Shown: positions 32,302-39,804, counted from the first letter of the stretch. The stretch: DNA of 64,000 nucleotides from Candidatus Defluviilinea proxima (GCA_016721115.1 JADKIW010000001.1:2185501-2249500); one strand, 5' to 3'. The notes: a model not told the origin generated them from the sequence alone. Made by a program: numbers and translations.

Positions 32302-33423
32302 ATGAGCGGCGATTACTACGAGACCCTTGGTGTTGGGCGGAATGCGAACGATGATGAGATCAAAGCCGCATTCCGTAAACTTGCGCGTCAGTATCACCCT
32401 GACGTGAGCAAGGAGGAAGGCGCCGAGGAGAAATTCAAAGAGATCAACGAAGCCTACGGCGTGCTTTCGGATAAAGACAAACGCGCTCGCTATGACCGCT
32501 TTGGTAAAGAGGGTCTTGGCAACATGGGTGGCGGTGGGTTCCACGACTACACCGCGGACTTTGGCGATATCTTCGAAGAACTATTTGGCCAGTTCGGTTT
32601 TTCAACGGGACGAGGTTCTTCTCGCCGTTCTCCACGTCGCGGACGTGACTTGCAGATGCAGGTCAATTTGACGTTTGAAGAGGCAGTCTTCGGTGTTGAG
32701 AAAGAGATCGAGTTCCAACGCGAAGAGACTTGTTCACGCTGTAATGGAAATGGTGCTGAACCTGGCACGACGCCGGTACGTTGCTCCACTTGTAATGGAC
32801 AGGGTGAAGTGCGTCAGGTCCGTCAAACATTTTTGGGTCAGATGGTGCAATCGTCCCCGTGCCCGACTTGTAACGGACGTGGCGAGACAATTTCATCTCC
32901 GTGCAAGACCTGTCGCGGTGGCGGTTTGGAACGCAAGACGATCAATAAGAAAGTACAGATCCCTGCTGGCGTGGACCGTGGTACGCAGATCCGTTTGGCA
33001 GGGGAGGGCGGACCCGGTACGTTGGGCGGCCCGAACGGAAGCCTGTTCCTTGTGTTGGATGTCAAGCCGCATCAGTTCTTCAAACGCCGTGAGAATGACA
33101 TTATTTTGAATCTCGATATCAACATCGCACAGGCGGCTCTTGGCGCTGAAGTGGATGTGCCGACGATCGATGGGGATGATAAATTGAAGATTCCCTCTGG
33201 CACGCAATCTGGAAAAGTCTTTCATTTGAAGGGCAAGGGTGTGCCACATGTACGAAGCAAACATCGCGGTGACCAACTGGTGATCGTCAATGTGGCCATC
33301 CCGACAAAACTCACCAAGGAACAACGCGAGTTGTTTGAGAAACTGGCTGAGTCGTTGGGGACATCAGTCAAGCCACAGGAAAAAGGATTCATCGATTGGT
33401 TGAATGACGCGTTTGGTGGATGA
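32302..33423 (+). CDS. dnaJ: chaperone DnaJ (Hsp40)
   Basis: DnaJ stimulates the DnaK ATPase and brings it substrates. The 373-residue protein is a full type A member: J domain (about 1-70) with HPD in ARQYHPDVSKEEG, a Gly/Phe-rich region (GNMGGGGFHDYTADFGDIFEELFG), four zinc-binding CxxCxGxG motifs (CSRCNGNG, CSTCNGQG, CPTCNGRG, CKTCRGGG), and the two C-terminal substrate domains. It follows dnaK by 59 bases occupied by a repeat and has no clear ribosome-binding site. A terminator follows, closing the heat-shock cluster. Confidence 0.98.
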   Translation: MSGDYYETLGVGRNANDDEIKAAFRKLARQYHPDVSKEEGAEEKFKEINEAYGVLSDKDKRARYDRFGKEGLGNMGGGGFHDYTADFGDIFEELFGQFGFSTGRGSSRRSPRRGRDLQMQVNLTFEEAVFGVEKEIEFQREETCSRCNGNGAEPGTTPVRCSTCNGQGEVRQVRQTFLGQMVQSSPCPTCNGRGETISSPCKTCRGGGLERKTINKKVQIPAGVDRGTQIRLAGEGGPGTLGGPNGSLFLVLDVKPHQFFKRRENDIILNLDINIAQAALGAEVDVPTIDGDDKLKIPSGTQSGKVFHLKGKGVPHVRSKHRGDQLVIVNVAIPTKLTKEQRELFEKLAESLGTSVKPQEKGFIDWLNDAFGG

Positions 33424-33452
33424 TCTTTGCTAGATAATCTCTAGAAGTTAAT

Positions 33453-33478
33453 GGGCAGACAAAGGTCTGCCTATTTTG
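33453..33478 (+). terminator. terminator of the heat-shock cluster
   Basis: GGCAGAC (33454-33460) and GTCTGCC (33465-33471) form a stem with a four-base loop, followed by TATTTTGAT. Confidence 0.75.
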
Positions 33479-33498
33479 ATTAAAAGATGCAAGCTAAG

Positions 33499-34137
33499 TT
33501 ACTTTTTAGGTCTTATTTCAGTTTTTTCAAAAAAATGATTTTTTGGCCAAACCAGTAATGCCAATTCTGCCGCGTGTTGCAATTCATCAGGTGTAACACC
33601 AGGTTGTTTGAGAGCCCATTCCCGCCAACGTGGAACTGCGAATGACCACCATAACCATCCCGACATGAATCCAGTAAAAAAGGTTATTATCATTAATATT
33701 GGATTGTCGAAGGTGAAACTAATAACTCCTCCAAGAATCCATACCCCTGCCATGATAAATGGAATGGGCATATTTACTCTTTTTTGCCCTTCTGCAATCG
33801 CCAATTGGATCTCATTGGAAAACCTTGCTAGTGGAATATGTTGATTTTGTTTAAGTTGAATATCTACTTGAGTTTGAAATGAATGACCACAATGTTCGCA
33901 GATAATATTTTTGTGGGAATTGATTTTTCTTCTAGGTAATAACAGATAAATAATTAACAATATTGGCCAGCCTAAAATACCCACCGTAAAGACAATAGTC
34001 AATAAACTGTTTTTTTTCATTTGCCCCCAGAAGGTATGTTCAAAAACAAATTTATCTGAGCTTTGAGTAAGTAATTTTACACTTGCAAACCCACAACCGA
34101 TCCATATCCAAACTGCTAGTTCGCTAAATTTTTCCAT
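33499..34137 (-). CDS. AT-rich membrane protein, function unknown
   Basis: The 212-residue product has four or five hydrophobic helices (IWIGCGFASVKLL, LTIVFTVGILGWPILLIIYLLL, FIMAGVWILGGVISF, IMIITFFTGFMSGWLWWSF) and one zinc-ribbon-like half site (IICEHCGHSF) between them. Codon use is clearly more AT-rich than in its neighbours. An AGGAAA site precedes the ATG, and TATAAT lies on the minus strand at 34160-34165. I recognise no family. It is convergent with dnaJ and divergent from the zinc regulator gene. The base composition suggests a gene of different origin or relaxed codon use. Confidence 0.65.
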   Translation of the reverse strand: MEKFSELAVWIWIGCGFASVKLLTQSSDKFVFEHTFWGQMKKNSLLTIVFTVGILGWPILLIIYLLLPRRKINSHKNIICEHCGHSFQTQVDIQLKQNQHIPLARFSNEIQLAIAEGQKRVNMPIPFIMAGVWILGGVISFTFDNPILMIITFFTGFMSGWLWWSFAVPRWREWALKQPGVTPDELQHAAELALLVWPKNHFFEKTEIRPKK

Positions 34138-34187
34138 TCGTTTTCCTAAACTAAATTTTATTATAGCATTTGGTAAATAAATTTCAT

Positions 34188-34216
34188 TTGACGATGTAAA
34201 CTTCTTATGATATAAG
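34188..34216 (+). promoter_or_regulatory. promoter of the smtB-like gene
   Basis: TTGACG (34188-34193) and TATAAG (34211-34216) are separated by 17 bases. The start falls inside the operator that follows. Confidence 0.6.
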
Positions 34217-34219
34217 GTG

Positions 34220-34245
34220 AATATATGAGCAATTATTCATATATT
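34220..34245. promoter_or_regulatory. SmtB/ArsR-type 12-2-12 operator
   Basis: AATATATGAGCA, two bases, TATTCATATATT form the 12-2-12 imperfect inverted repeat known for SmtB/CzrA/ZiaR-type zinc regulators. It lies directly between the -10 box and the regulator gene at 34250. Confidence 0.9.
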
Positions 34246-34249
34246 AATC

Positions 34250-34540
34250 ATGATACTCAAAGACTCAACCTCCACACACCTTGCTGACCTATTCTCTGCT
34301 CTCAGTGACCCAACGCGCTTGCGCATCATTTCTGTTTTGCTGGATGGAGAAATGAATGTGGGTGATATTGCAGCGCAACTCGAAATGACCGAGTCCGCTG
34401 TTTCGCATCAATTGCGTGGATTGCGCCAGATGAAACTTGTGCGTGGTCGCAAGAATGGACGTCAGGTTTTCTATGCATTGGACGATGACCATGTAGCAAA
34501 GCTCTACCGTATGGGTCTCGATCATGTGGAGCACGGATAA
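34250..34540 (+). CDS. ArsR/SmtB-family zinc-type metal sensor
   Basis: The 96-residue protein has a winged helix (LADLFSALSDPTRLRIISVLLDGEMNVGDIAAQLEMTESAVSHQLRGLRQMKLVRGRKNGRQVFYAL) and the alpha-5 metal motif D-x-H-x10-H-x2-H (DDHVAKLYRMGLDHVEH), known from SmtB and CzrA to bind zinc or cobalt between the two subunits. There are no cysteines in the recognition helix, so it is not an arsenic or cadmium sensor of the ArsR/CadC type. Metal binding should release it from the 12-2-12 operator upstream, inducing itself and probably the CDF exporter 126 bases downstream. Confidence 0.93.
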   Translation: MILKDSTSTHLADLFSALSDPTRLRIISVLLDGEMNVGDIAAQLEMTESAVSHQLRGLRQMKLVRGRKNGRQVFYALDDDHVAKLYRMGLDHVEHG

Positions 34541-34547
34541 TATTTTG

Positions 34548-34626
34548 GGACACGGATCTAACGGATTCTACGGAGTATTCCGTAAAAATACGGAAAGCAA
34601 CCGTGGTTTCTGTGCAATCCGTGTCC
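34548..34626. repeat. inverted repeat element between the zinc regulator and the CDF gene
   Basis: GGACACGGAT (34548-34557) and ATCCGTGTCC (34617-34626) bound an element that contains an inner hairpin TTCCGTA/TACGGAA (about 34578-34595). It has no T-run and resembles a dispersed ACACGGAT-type repeat. Confidence 0.65.
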
Positions 34627-34666
34627 AAAGAATGAAAGGTCTTTTGAAATAAAGCCACTGGAATTT

Positions 34667-35632
34667 ATGACACACCCACACACCCATTCTCATCTGCGCG
34701 AAGCCGCGCACCAATCCACAAAACGATTATCTGTTTCGCTGTTTCTCACGCTTGCCTTTGTATTCATCGAAGCCGCGGCGGGGATATTCTCGAACAGCCT
34801 CGCCCTGCTCACCGACGCCGCTCACAACCTGACCGATGTCATCGCGCTTGGGTTAAGTTGGTTCGCCATTCGTATCACCACCCGTCCCGCTAACGAACGC
34901 AAGACCTACGGCTATCATCGCGTGGGTATCCTTGTGGCACTTGTGAACTCCACCACGTTGGTTCTCATCTCGCTTGGGATTTTTTACGAGGCCTATCATC
35001 GTTTTATCAACCCGCCAGAAGTGCAATCGGGCATCCTCATTGGGGTTGGCCTCATTGCTGTCATTGTCAACATTGTCACAGCCAAACTTGTCCATCAGGG
35101 TAGTGACTCCGACCTCAACCTTCGTTCTGCGTTTGTTCACCTCATGGGCGATGTTCTCTCCACTATTGGTGCGGTCATTGCGGGCATAATCATCTATTTC
35201 ACGAAAGCCAATTGGCTTGATCCATTTATCAGTGTGCTGATCGGTTTTATGATCCTCTACAATGCCTGGGGTATTTTGCGCGACGCGATCGATATCTTGC
35301 TCGAGGCCAAGCCGCGCGATATTGATGCAACAAAACTCGTCGACGACCTATTGCAGGTCAAAGGTGTGCTTGGGGTTCACGATCTGCATGTCTGGAGTCT
35401 CACACAGAGTCTCCGCACCATGTCCGCGCATATTCTCACGCATGATTCATCCATCAGCGAAGGTGCGAACATTCAACGTGAGGTCAATCACATTCTTCAG
35501 CATCATTACAACATTGCGCATGCCACCCTTCAACTCGAATGTGTAGATTGTCTTCCCGACTCGTTGTATTGTGACTTATGTGGTCCATCGCATTTGGATG
35601 AAGAGCACGCTTCCATCCAAGCCGCCGCCTGA
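34667..35632 (+). CDS. cation diffusion facilitator (zinc exporter, CzcD/ZitB type)
   Basis: CDF proteins export Zn2+ (and Co2+, Cd2+) in exchange for protons. The 321-residue sequence has a His-rich start (MTHPHTHSHLREAAH), six membrane helices, the metal site residues LLTDAAHNLTD (helix 2) and FVHLMGDVLSTIG (helix 5), and a cytoplasmic C-terminal domain (KGVLGVHDLHVWSLTQ) with a Cys-rich tail (ECVDCLPDSLYCDLCGPSH), which could bind metal. The position behind a zinc-type SmtB regulator supports zinc as substrate. It is followed after 22 bases by crcB. Confidence 0.94.
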   Translation: MTHPHTHSHLREAAHQSTKRLSVSLFLTLAFVFIEAAAGIFSNSLALLTDAAHNLTDVIALGLSWFAIRITTRPANERKTYGYHRVGILVALVNSTTLVLISLGIFYEAYHRFINPPEVQSGILIGVGLIAVIVNIVTAKLVHQGSDSDLNLRSAFVHLMGDVLSTIGAVIAGIIIYFTKANWLDPFISVLIGFMILYNAWGILRDAIDILLEAKPRDIDATKLVDDLLQVKGVLGVHDLHVWSLTQSLRTMSAHILTHDSSISEGANIQREVNHILQHHYNIAHATLQLECVDCLPDSLYCDLCGPSHLDEEHASIQAAA

Positions 35633-35654
35633 TTCCACCTAAAAGACCTCATCG

Positions 35655-36047
35655 ATGCCTTCACTTTTGTCTGTTCTATTCGTTGCACTCGGTGGAGCAT
35701 TTGGCTCTGTCTCCCGGTATCTGCTCGGCACATGGATCCAATCCCTCAGCAAAAGCATAGATTTCCCTTACGGCACATTGACCGTCAACCTCACCGGATG
35801 TTTCGTCATTGGGCTTCTATCCCAACTCGCTGAATCGCGCGGGGCGTTTACACCTGAATCAAGGGCACTTGTCTTTATCGGAGTCCTTGGCGGATTCACA
35901 ACCTTTTCCTCCTTTGGCAACGACACGATCAACCTCCTGCGTGACGGTAAAGCTGTCAACGCTTTGGCAAATGTCGGTGCGAATGTTATAGTGGGTTTGC
36001 TTCTCGTCTGGCTCGGGCGTTCCGTCGCTTTTTGGATTTGGAAATAG
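35655..36047 (+). CDS. crcB: fluoride exporter CrcB/Fluc
   Basis: Fluc channels lower cytoplasmic fluoride as dual-topology dimers. The 130-residue protein has four membrane helices and the signatures GGAFGSVSRYLLG, GTLTVNLTGCFVIGLL and GVLGGFTTFSSFGND, where the conserved Asn and Phe line the pore. Only one copy is present, so it should form a homodimer. It lies 22 bases after the CDF gene and is probably co-transcribed, so its expression may be tied to metal stress. No fluoride riboswitch fits in the short gap. Confidence 0.95.
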   Translation: MPSLLSVLFVALGGAFGSVSRYLLGTWIQSLSKSIDFPYGTLTVNLTGCFVIGLLSQLAESRGAFTPESRALVFIGVLGGFTTFSSFGNDTINLLRDGKAVNALANVGANVIVGLLLVWLGRSVAFWIWK

Positions 36048-36122
36048 AGTTCGGAATCAGGGGGCTCGCTCCTATATCCCCAGCAATAAACCAAATTGTG
36101 CCTTACGAAGCCTGTAATCTAT

Positions 36123-36152
36123 GGGGGCATCACTTATGAGATAATTGCCCCC
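36123..36152. promoter_or_regulatory. inverted repeat around the -10 region of the Nudix gene
   Basis: GGGGGCA (36123-36129) and TGCCCCC (36146-36152) flank GATAAT (36140-36145), which lies nine bases before the ATG at 36155. It may be an operator or a structural element. Confidence 0.35.
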
Positions 36153-36154
36153 TC

Positions 36155-36610
36155 ATGCTAAAAATCATACTATTGAAAATCTGGCGGGTCTTTCCCTTGT
36201 GGATGCAGGCTTTAGCGTCTCGAATCATACGCCCCTTGTTTCAAGTATTTGCCGTTGCTGTGATCTTTGACCAAAATAAAAAGGTATTGCTGGTCAAAAC
36301 CACCTATAATCGATTCCATCCTTGGGGTTTGCCGGGTGGTAGCTTGGAATATGGTGAAACAGCAGAAGAAGCTCTCATTCGTGAAATGCATGAGGAAACG
36401 AACTTGCAAGTTGCAATCGAACGCTTTCTCTTCGTCAAAACATGGAGGCCCGACCGCGTAGGCTTGTATTATCTTTGCAGGGTCACTGAAGGCGAATTCC
36501 ACCCAAGCGATGAAGTCTCTGAGCTTGATTATTTTTCCCTCGATAGCCTGCCCGATGTCCGTTCGCAGGATGTTGATTTGATAAAGCAAATATACAAATT
36601 GATGGTGTGA
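36155..36610 (+). CDS. Nudix hydrolase
   Basis: The 151-residue protein has the full Nudix box (GGSLEYGETAEEALIREMHEETNL, about residues 66-89), which binds Mg2+ and hydrolyses a nucleoside diphosphate linked to another group. An N-terminal amphipathic or membrane-touching segment (IILLKIWRVFPLWMQAL) precedes the domain. The substrate is unknown; small stand-alone members often clean up oxidised nucleotides or act on ADP-ribose. The start has a -10 box but no ribosome-binding site. The next gene begins four bases after its stop, so the two are co-transcribed. Confidence 0.88.
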   Translation: MLKIILLKIWRVFPLWMQALASRIIRPLFQVFAVAVIFDQNKKVLLVKTTYNRFHPWGLPGGSLEYGETAEEALIREMHEETNLQVAIERFLFVKTWRPDRVGLYYLCRVTEGEFHPSDEVSELDYFSLDSLPDVRSQDVDLIKQIYKLMV

Positions 36611-36614
36611 GAAT

Positions 36615-37331
36615 ATGCTTGACGATAAATTTCTTCTTGAATTTGCAAATGGTTTTTATGGGTATGGAAATTATCAAGCGTCTTGCTGGTTTTTGGGCAT
36701 GGAAGAAGGTGGCGGTAATTCGGTTGATGAAATCAATCGCCGCCTTTTCACTTGGAAAGCGCGTGGTGGCATGGAATTGGAAGACATGGCTGAGTACCAT
36801 GTCGCGATAGGTATTCCTGCATATTTTGGAAAGAAGCCAAAGATACAGAACACATGGGGTAAGCAAATTCGATTTTTATTTGGTACACGTAATCAGCCCG
36901 TAAGCACAGATACCGTCCGTGAGTATCAGCGGACCTCATGGGGCAGAAAGAATGACGATAGTTGTATATTTGAGCTTTTTCCCTTGCCTTCGCCGGGTAC
37001 AAGTGTTTGGATCTATGGTCAAGAGTCTGCTCTTGAGATATTGAAAGATCGTGAAACCTACCGCAATACTTTTTTTCCCAACAGGGCCAGTCATATTCGG
37101 CGTAATATTGAGAAATTTCAGCCAAAGATCATTTGTGCTTTTGGCATCACATATCTGAATTATTGGGAAGCGCTCATTGATGGCAAGTTTCATGAAAATG
37201 AGAAAGAGAAATATTTTTACAGTAACATTGGCGAAACTAAATTTGTGGTTTTACAACATCCTGCGGCTATTGGTGTAACGAGCGAATATTTTTATAATCT
37301 CGGACGAATGATTGCAGGTAATCCATTTTGA
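36615..37331 (+). CDS. uncharacterised protein, possibly uracil-DNA glycosylase fold
   Basis: This 238-residue protein has a pattern compatible with the uracil-DNA glycosylase superfamily: ASCWFLGMEEGGGNS near residue 25 in the place of the GxxPG motif, IEKFQPKIICAFGITYLNYW near residue 165 in the place of the central strand and helix, and KFVVLQHPAAIG near residue 210 in the place of the HPS motif. The spacing is reasonable, but the catalytic residues differ, so the activity is uncertain. Composition is more AT-rich than the following prmA. It starts four bases after the Nudix gene; the pair might act in nucleotide or DNA repair. This is inference from motif likeness only. Confidence 0.55.
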   Translation: MLDDKFLLEFANGFYGYGNYQASCWFLGMEEGGGNSVDEINRRLFTWKARGGMELEDMAEYHVAIGIPAYFGKKPKIQNTWGKQIRFLFGTRNQPVSTDTVREYQRTSWGRKNDDSCIFELFPLPSPGTSVWIYGQESALEILKDRETYRNTFFPNRASHIRRNIEKFQPKIICAFGITYLNYWEALIDGKFHENEKEKYFYSNIGETKFVVLQHPAAIGVTSEYFYNLGRMIAGNPF

Positions 37332-37347
37332 AAATATAAGGTGAATT

Positions 37348-38274
37348 ATGAATTGGCTTGAAGTTTCAATGACTGTAGACGGCGAACTCGCCGAATCTGT
37401 AGCGGATGTGTTCGCTCGTTTTGCGCCCAACGGTGTGATGACCGAGCAGGGTGTGAAATATAACGATGCGGAAGATGCAGGCACGCCAACAGGGCCGATC
37501 ACCGTCCGTGGATATTTGGAGGTGAACGATCAACTTGAAGAGACAAGGCAACAGCTCGAAGAGTCTCTTTTCTATTTGGGGATGATCCGTCCGTTGCCTG
37601 CCGCGACTTACAAACAGATCGCGGATCAAAACTGGATGGAAGCCTGGAAACAATACTACAAGCCGATCCTCATCGGACAGCGTCTCCTCATCCTGCCCGC
37701 GTGGATGGATTCTCCAGCACCGGAACGTGTTGCCATCAAGATCGACCCCGGCATGGCGTTTGGCACAGGGACTCATCCCACGACGCAGCTATGTCTCGAA
37801 CTTATGGAATTGTCTTTTGATCAATCTTCGATTGGAAATCGTAAATCGGAAATCGTGATTGATGTAGGCTGCGGTTCTGGCATTCTCTCCATCGCCGCGC
37901 TTAAACTTGGAGCAACGAAAGCCTTGGGCGTGGATATCGATGCTGAATCCATTACCAACTCGCGTGAGAACGCGGATACGAACGAGGTGGGCGATGAGTT
38001 GACCTTGGGATTGGGTTCGGTGCAGGAGATTCTCGATGGGAAGTTCGAGTTCAAGAAGGCGCCACTGGTTGTGGCGAATATCCTTGCGCCGGTCATCGTG
38101 CGCCTGTTTGATGCGGGTCTCGCAGACTTGATCGAGGAAAATGGTTCGATCATTTTAAGTGGGATACTGTTCGAGCAGGAACAAAATGTCATTGAGGCAG
38201 GGCAGGCTAAAGGTCTAAAAATGAACGAGCGACGTCAAATGGGAGATTGGGTCGCGTTGACGATGAGTCGCTGA
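37348..38274 (+). CDS. prmA: ribosomal protein L11 methyltransferase PrmA
   Basis: PrmA trimethylates lysines and the N-terminus of ribosomal protein L11. The 308-residue protein has the N-terminal substrate domain and a Rossmann methyltransferase domain: DPGMAFGTGTHPTTQLCLELME, the SAM motif VIDVGCGSGILSIAALKLGA, VDIDAESITNSREN, and VVANILAPVIVRL. A stretch FDQSSIGNRKSEI (about residues 154-166), just before the SAM motif, is coded by a 7-base tandem repeat and looks inserted. It starts 17 bases after the UDG-like gene and has only a weak ribosome-binding site. Confidence 0.94.
   Translation: MNWLEVSMTVDGELAESVADVFARFAPNGVMTEQGVKYNDAEDAGTPTGPITVRGYLEVNDQLEETRQQLEESLFYLGMIRPLPAATYKQIADQNWMEAWKQYYKPILIGQRLLILPAWMDSPAPERVAIKIDPGMAFGTGTHPTTQLCLELMELSFDQSSIGNRKSEIVIDVGCGSGILSIAALKLGATKALGVDIDAESITNSRENADTNEVGDELTLGLGSVQEILDGKFEFKKAPLVVANILAPVIVRLFDAGLADLIEENGSIILSGILFEQEQNVIEAGQAKGLKMNERRQMGDWVALTMSR
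37824..37860 (+). repeat. intragenic 7-base tandem repeat in prmA
   Basis: Degenerate units ATTGGAA, ATCGTAA, ATCGGAA, ATCGTGA run in tandem at about 37832-37859 and encode SIGNRKSEIVI, just before the SAM-binding motif. The period is the same as in the M20 peptidase insertion. Confidence 0.6.
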
Positions 38275-38328
38275 GCCTCGATTAAATCCCCCGTATGTCC
38301 GATTGTCTCATTGAAGGAGGCGGTTAAA

Positions 38329-38370
38329 ATGTTGCCTTATTTCAAAAAAGGAGATGAGGATGAAAAGTAA
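38329..38370 (+). CDS. possible 13-residue leader peptide
   Basis: ATG 38329 is preceded by a strong GAAGGAGG site (38313-38320) at eight bases, and encodes MLPYFKKGDEDEK. Its stop lies 11 bases inside the following lipoprotein gene, which suggests translational coupling. It is too short to judge by composition. Confidence 0.35.
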   Translation: MLPYFKKGDEDEK

Positions 38371-39103
38371 TTTTAAGATCGTTATGGCAATTGCAGGTCT
38401 CGCATTGGCGGCGTTGGCATGTCAGGCTGTGACAGGTGCACCGGGAGATACCAATACAAATGATGTTGTGCCTGTGGGTACAGATGCCCCGGATGTGGAG
38501 CCTGCTCAAACAGAAGAGCCTGTTAGCAATGCTGATGCTTTGCTGGAAGATGATTTTTCCATGGGCAGTGACAATTGGGGCACAGGTACAGACGCAAGCA
38601 GCGCGGTTGAATATGTGGATGATGCTTTGAACTTCCAGGTATTTGAAAAGAATTACATTGTTTGGTCTTACCCCAACGAAGAAGAATACAAAGATATTCA
38701 CATGGAAGTTACCGTAATCAATAACGGCACGGACTCCACCACGGCGTTTGGGTTCTTTTGCGATAAGCAATATCCCATTGATGATTCGAGATATTACTTT
38801 GCTGTGACGCCTTTGGGACAGTATGCCATTGCCAAAGCCGCATTGGCGCAGACCGATCTTTTCTTGACCAATGATGATCAATGGGGACATTCGGATTTGA
38901 TTGCTCAAGATGCGGATTCTTATCGCTTGGGTGCTGATTGCGGAAACGGTAAATTGACTCTGTATGTGGATGGACAGGAAGTTGACTCGGTGGAAGATTC
39001 AACCTATACCTCTGGCAGTATCTCACTCTTTGTGTGGAGTGGAGAAGAAGCCACCACCACGAATGTATCTTTTGATGATTTTGTGCTGACGCAATTGCCG
39101 TAA
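38360..39103 (+). CDS. exported lipoprotein with LamG-like domain
   Basis: The 247-residue protein has a lipoprotein signal (FKIVMAIAGLALAALACQAVTG), an acidic, Thr/Pro-containing spacer, and a domain of about 170 residues with the pattern of a concanavalin/LamG-like sandwich (LLEDDFSMGSDNWGTG, ALNFQVFEKNYIVWSYP, FGFFCDKQYPIDDSRYYFAVTPLGQYAI, GKLTLYVDGQEVDSVEDSTYTSGSISLFVWSGEEATTTNVSFDDFVLTQLP). Domains of this kind usually bind carbohydrates. I chose ATG 38360, which has an AAGGAG site; ATG 38354 is in the same frame. It is a single gene with its own terminator. Confidence 0.75.
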   Translation: MKSNFKIVMAIAGLALAALACQAVTGAPGDTNTNDVVPVGTDAPDVEPAQTEEPVSNADALLEDDFSMGSDNWGTGTDASSAVEYVDDALNFQVFEKNYIVWSYPNEEEYKDIHMEVTVINNGTDSTTAFGFFCDKQYPIDDSRYYFAVTPLGQYAIAKAALAQTDLFLTNDDQWGHSDLIAQDADSYRLGADCGNGKLTLYVDGQEVDSVEDSTYTSGSISLFVWSGEEATTTNVSFDDFVLTQLP

Positions 39104-39120
39104 CATATTGAGTTGTTGAG

Positions 39121-39160
39121 AAAAATCCTGTGGTCGCAAAGATCACAGGATTTTTAATTT
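39121..39160 (+). terminator. terminator of the LamG-like lipoprotein gene
   Basis: AAAAATCCTGTG (39121-39132) pairs with CACAGGATTTTT (39144-39155), followed by AATTT. Confidence 0.88.
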
Positions 39161-39180
39161 CAATCAGAGACAATCTGTGC

Positions 39181-39186
39181 TATGAT
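39181..39186 (+). promoter_or_regulatory. -10 box, probably leaderless start for the LTD protein
   Basis: TATGAT lies nine bases before ATG 39196, and no ribosome-binding site is seen. Confidence 0.4.
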
Positions 39187-39195
39187 TCGGCGCAC

Positions 39196-39693
39196 ATGGA
39201 CCGCCGCAAACTCATCCTTTACCTGCTTTTGAATGTAGCCGTTTCTGCCTGTGTGATCGGGGGCATTCTGTTTTGGTATGACCGTAATTATCGTTCGACA
39301 AGTGTTTCGGCTATTCAGCCTGTGGTGCCTGCGAACGGTCAAAGCAGTGGACCTTCAGCGCCAGCGTTCGACCCGAATGTGGATATTCCCGTGGAGATCG
39401 TGAGCATCGTAGGCGCAGGGACTCTGGACGCGGAGTGGGTGATCGTGCGTAATGCAGGGAAGGAATCGTTGAGCCTTGCAAGCTGGCAGTTGAAAGATGC
39501 CAATCGACACGTGTTCACCTTCCCGAACCTGACGCTCAATGGTAATGGCGCAGTACAGATCCATACCGTTGCAGGGACGAATACCGTGATTGACTTATAC
39601 TGGGGTCAGACCGAACCCGTCTGGCAATCGGGCGAGGAAGCGCAGTTGCTCGACCCAAGTGGAAATGTCCGTGCAGTGTATACGGTGCCGTAA
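39196..39693 (+). CDS. membrane-anchored protein with lamin-tail (LTD) domain
   Basis: The 165-residue product has one N-terminal membrane helix (ILYLLLNVAVSACVIGGILFWY, about 6-27), a Pro/Ser-rich spacer, and an LTD-type Ig-like domain (about 65-160: VEIVSIVGAGTLDAEWVIVRNAGKESLSLASWQLKDANRHVFTFPNLTLNGNGAVQIHT..., ending LLDPSGNVRAVYTV). LTD domains are found in bacterial surface and cell-envelope proteins and in some nucleases; here the domain is alone. It should be displayed outside the membrane. The start at ATG 39196 is chosen because the signal anchor begins there. Confidence 0.8.
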   Translation: MDRRKLILYLLLNVAVSACVIGGILFWYDRNYRSTSVSAIQPVVPANGQSSGPSAPAFDPNVDIPVEIVSIVGAGTLDAEWVIVRNAGKESLSLASWQLKDANRHVFTFPNLTLNGNGAVQIHTVAGTNTVIDLYWGQTEPVWQSGEEAQLLDPSGNVRAVYTVP

Positions 39694-39703
39694 ATATGAT
39701 TGG

Positions 39704-39728
39704 TAGGGGCGGGGTTATCCCGCCCCTA
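39704..39728. repeat. palindrome (TAGGGGCGGG type), copy 2
   Basis: TAGGGGCGGG (39704-39713) pairs with CCCGCCCCTA (39719-39728). It is related to the elements at 5676 and 39784. Confidence 0.7.
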
Positions 39729-39783
39729 TAACCTATAAATATAAAATGATAAGCATTCTTGAAATTTGTGGATTCAATGATAC

Positions 39784-39804
39784 AGGGCGGGGAGACCCCG
39801 CCCT
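39784..39804. repeat. palindrome (AGGGCGGGG type), copy 3
   Basis: AGGGCGGGG (39784-39792), three bases, CCCCGCCCT (39796-39804). It lies 12 bases before the dnaX start codon. Confidence 0.7.
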
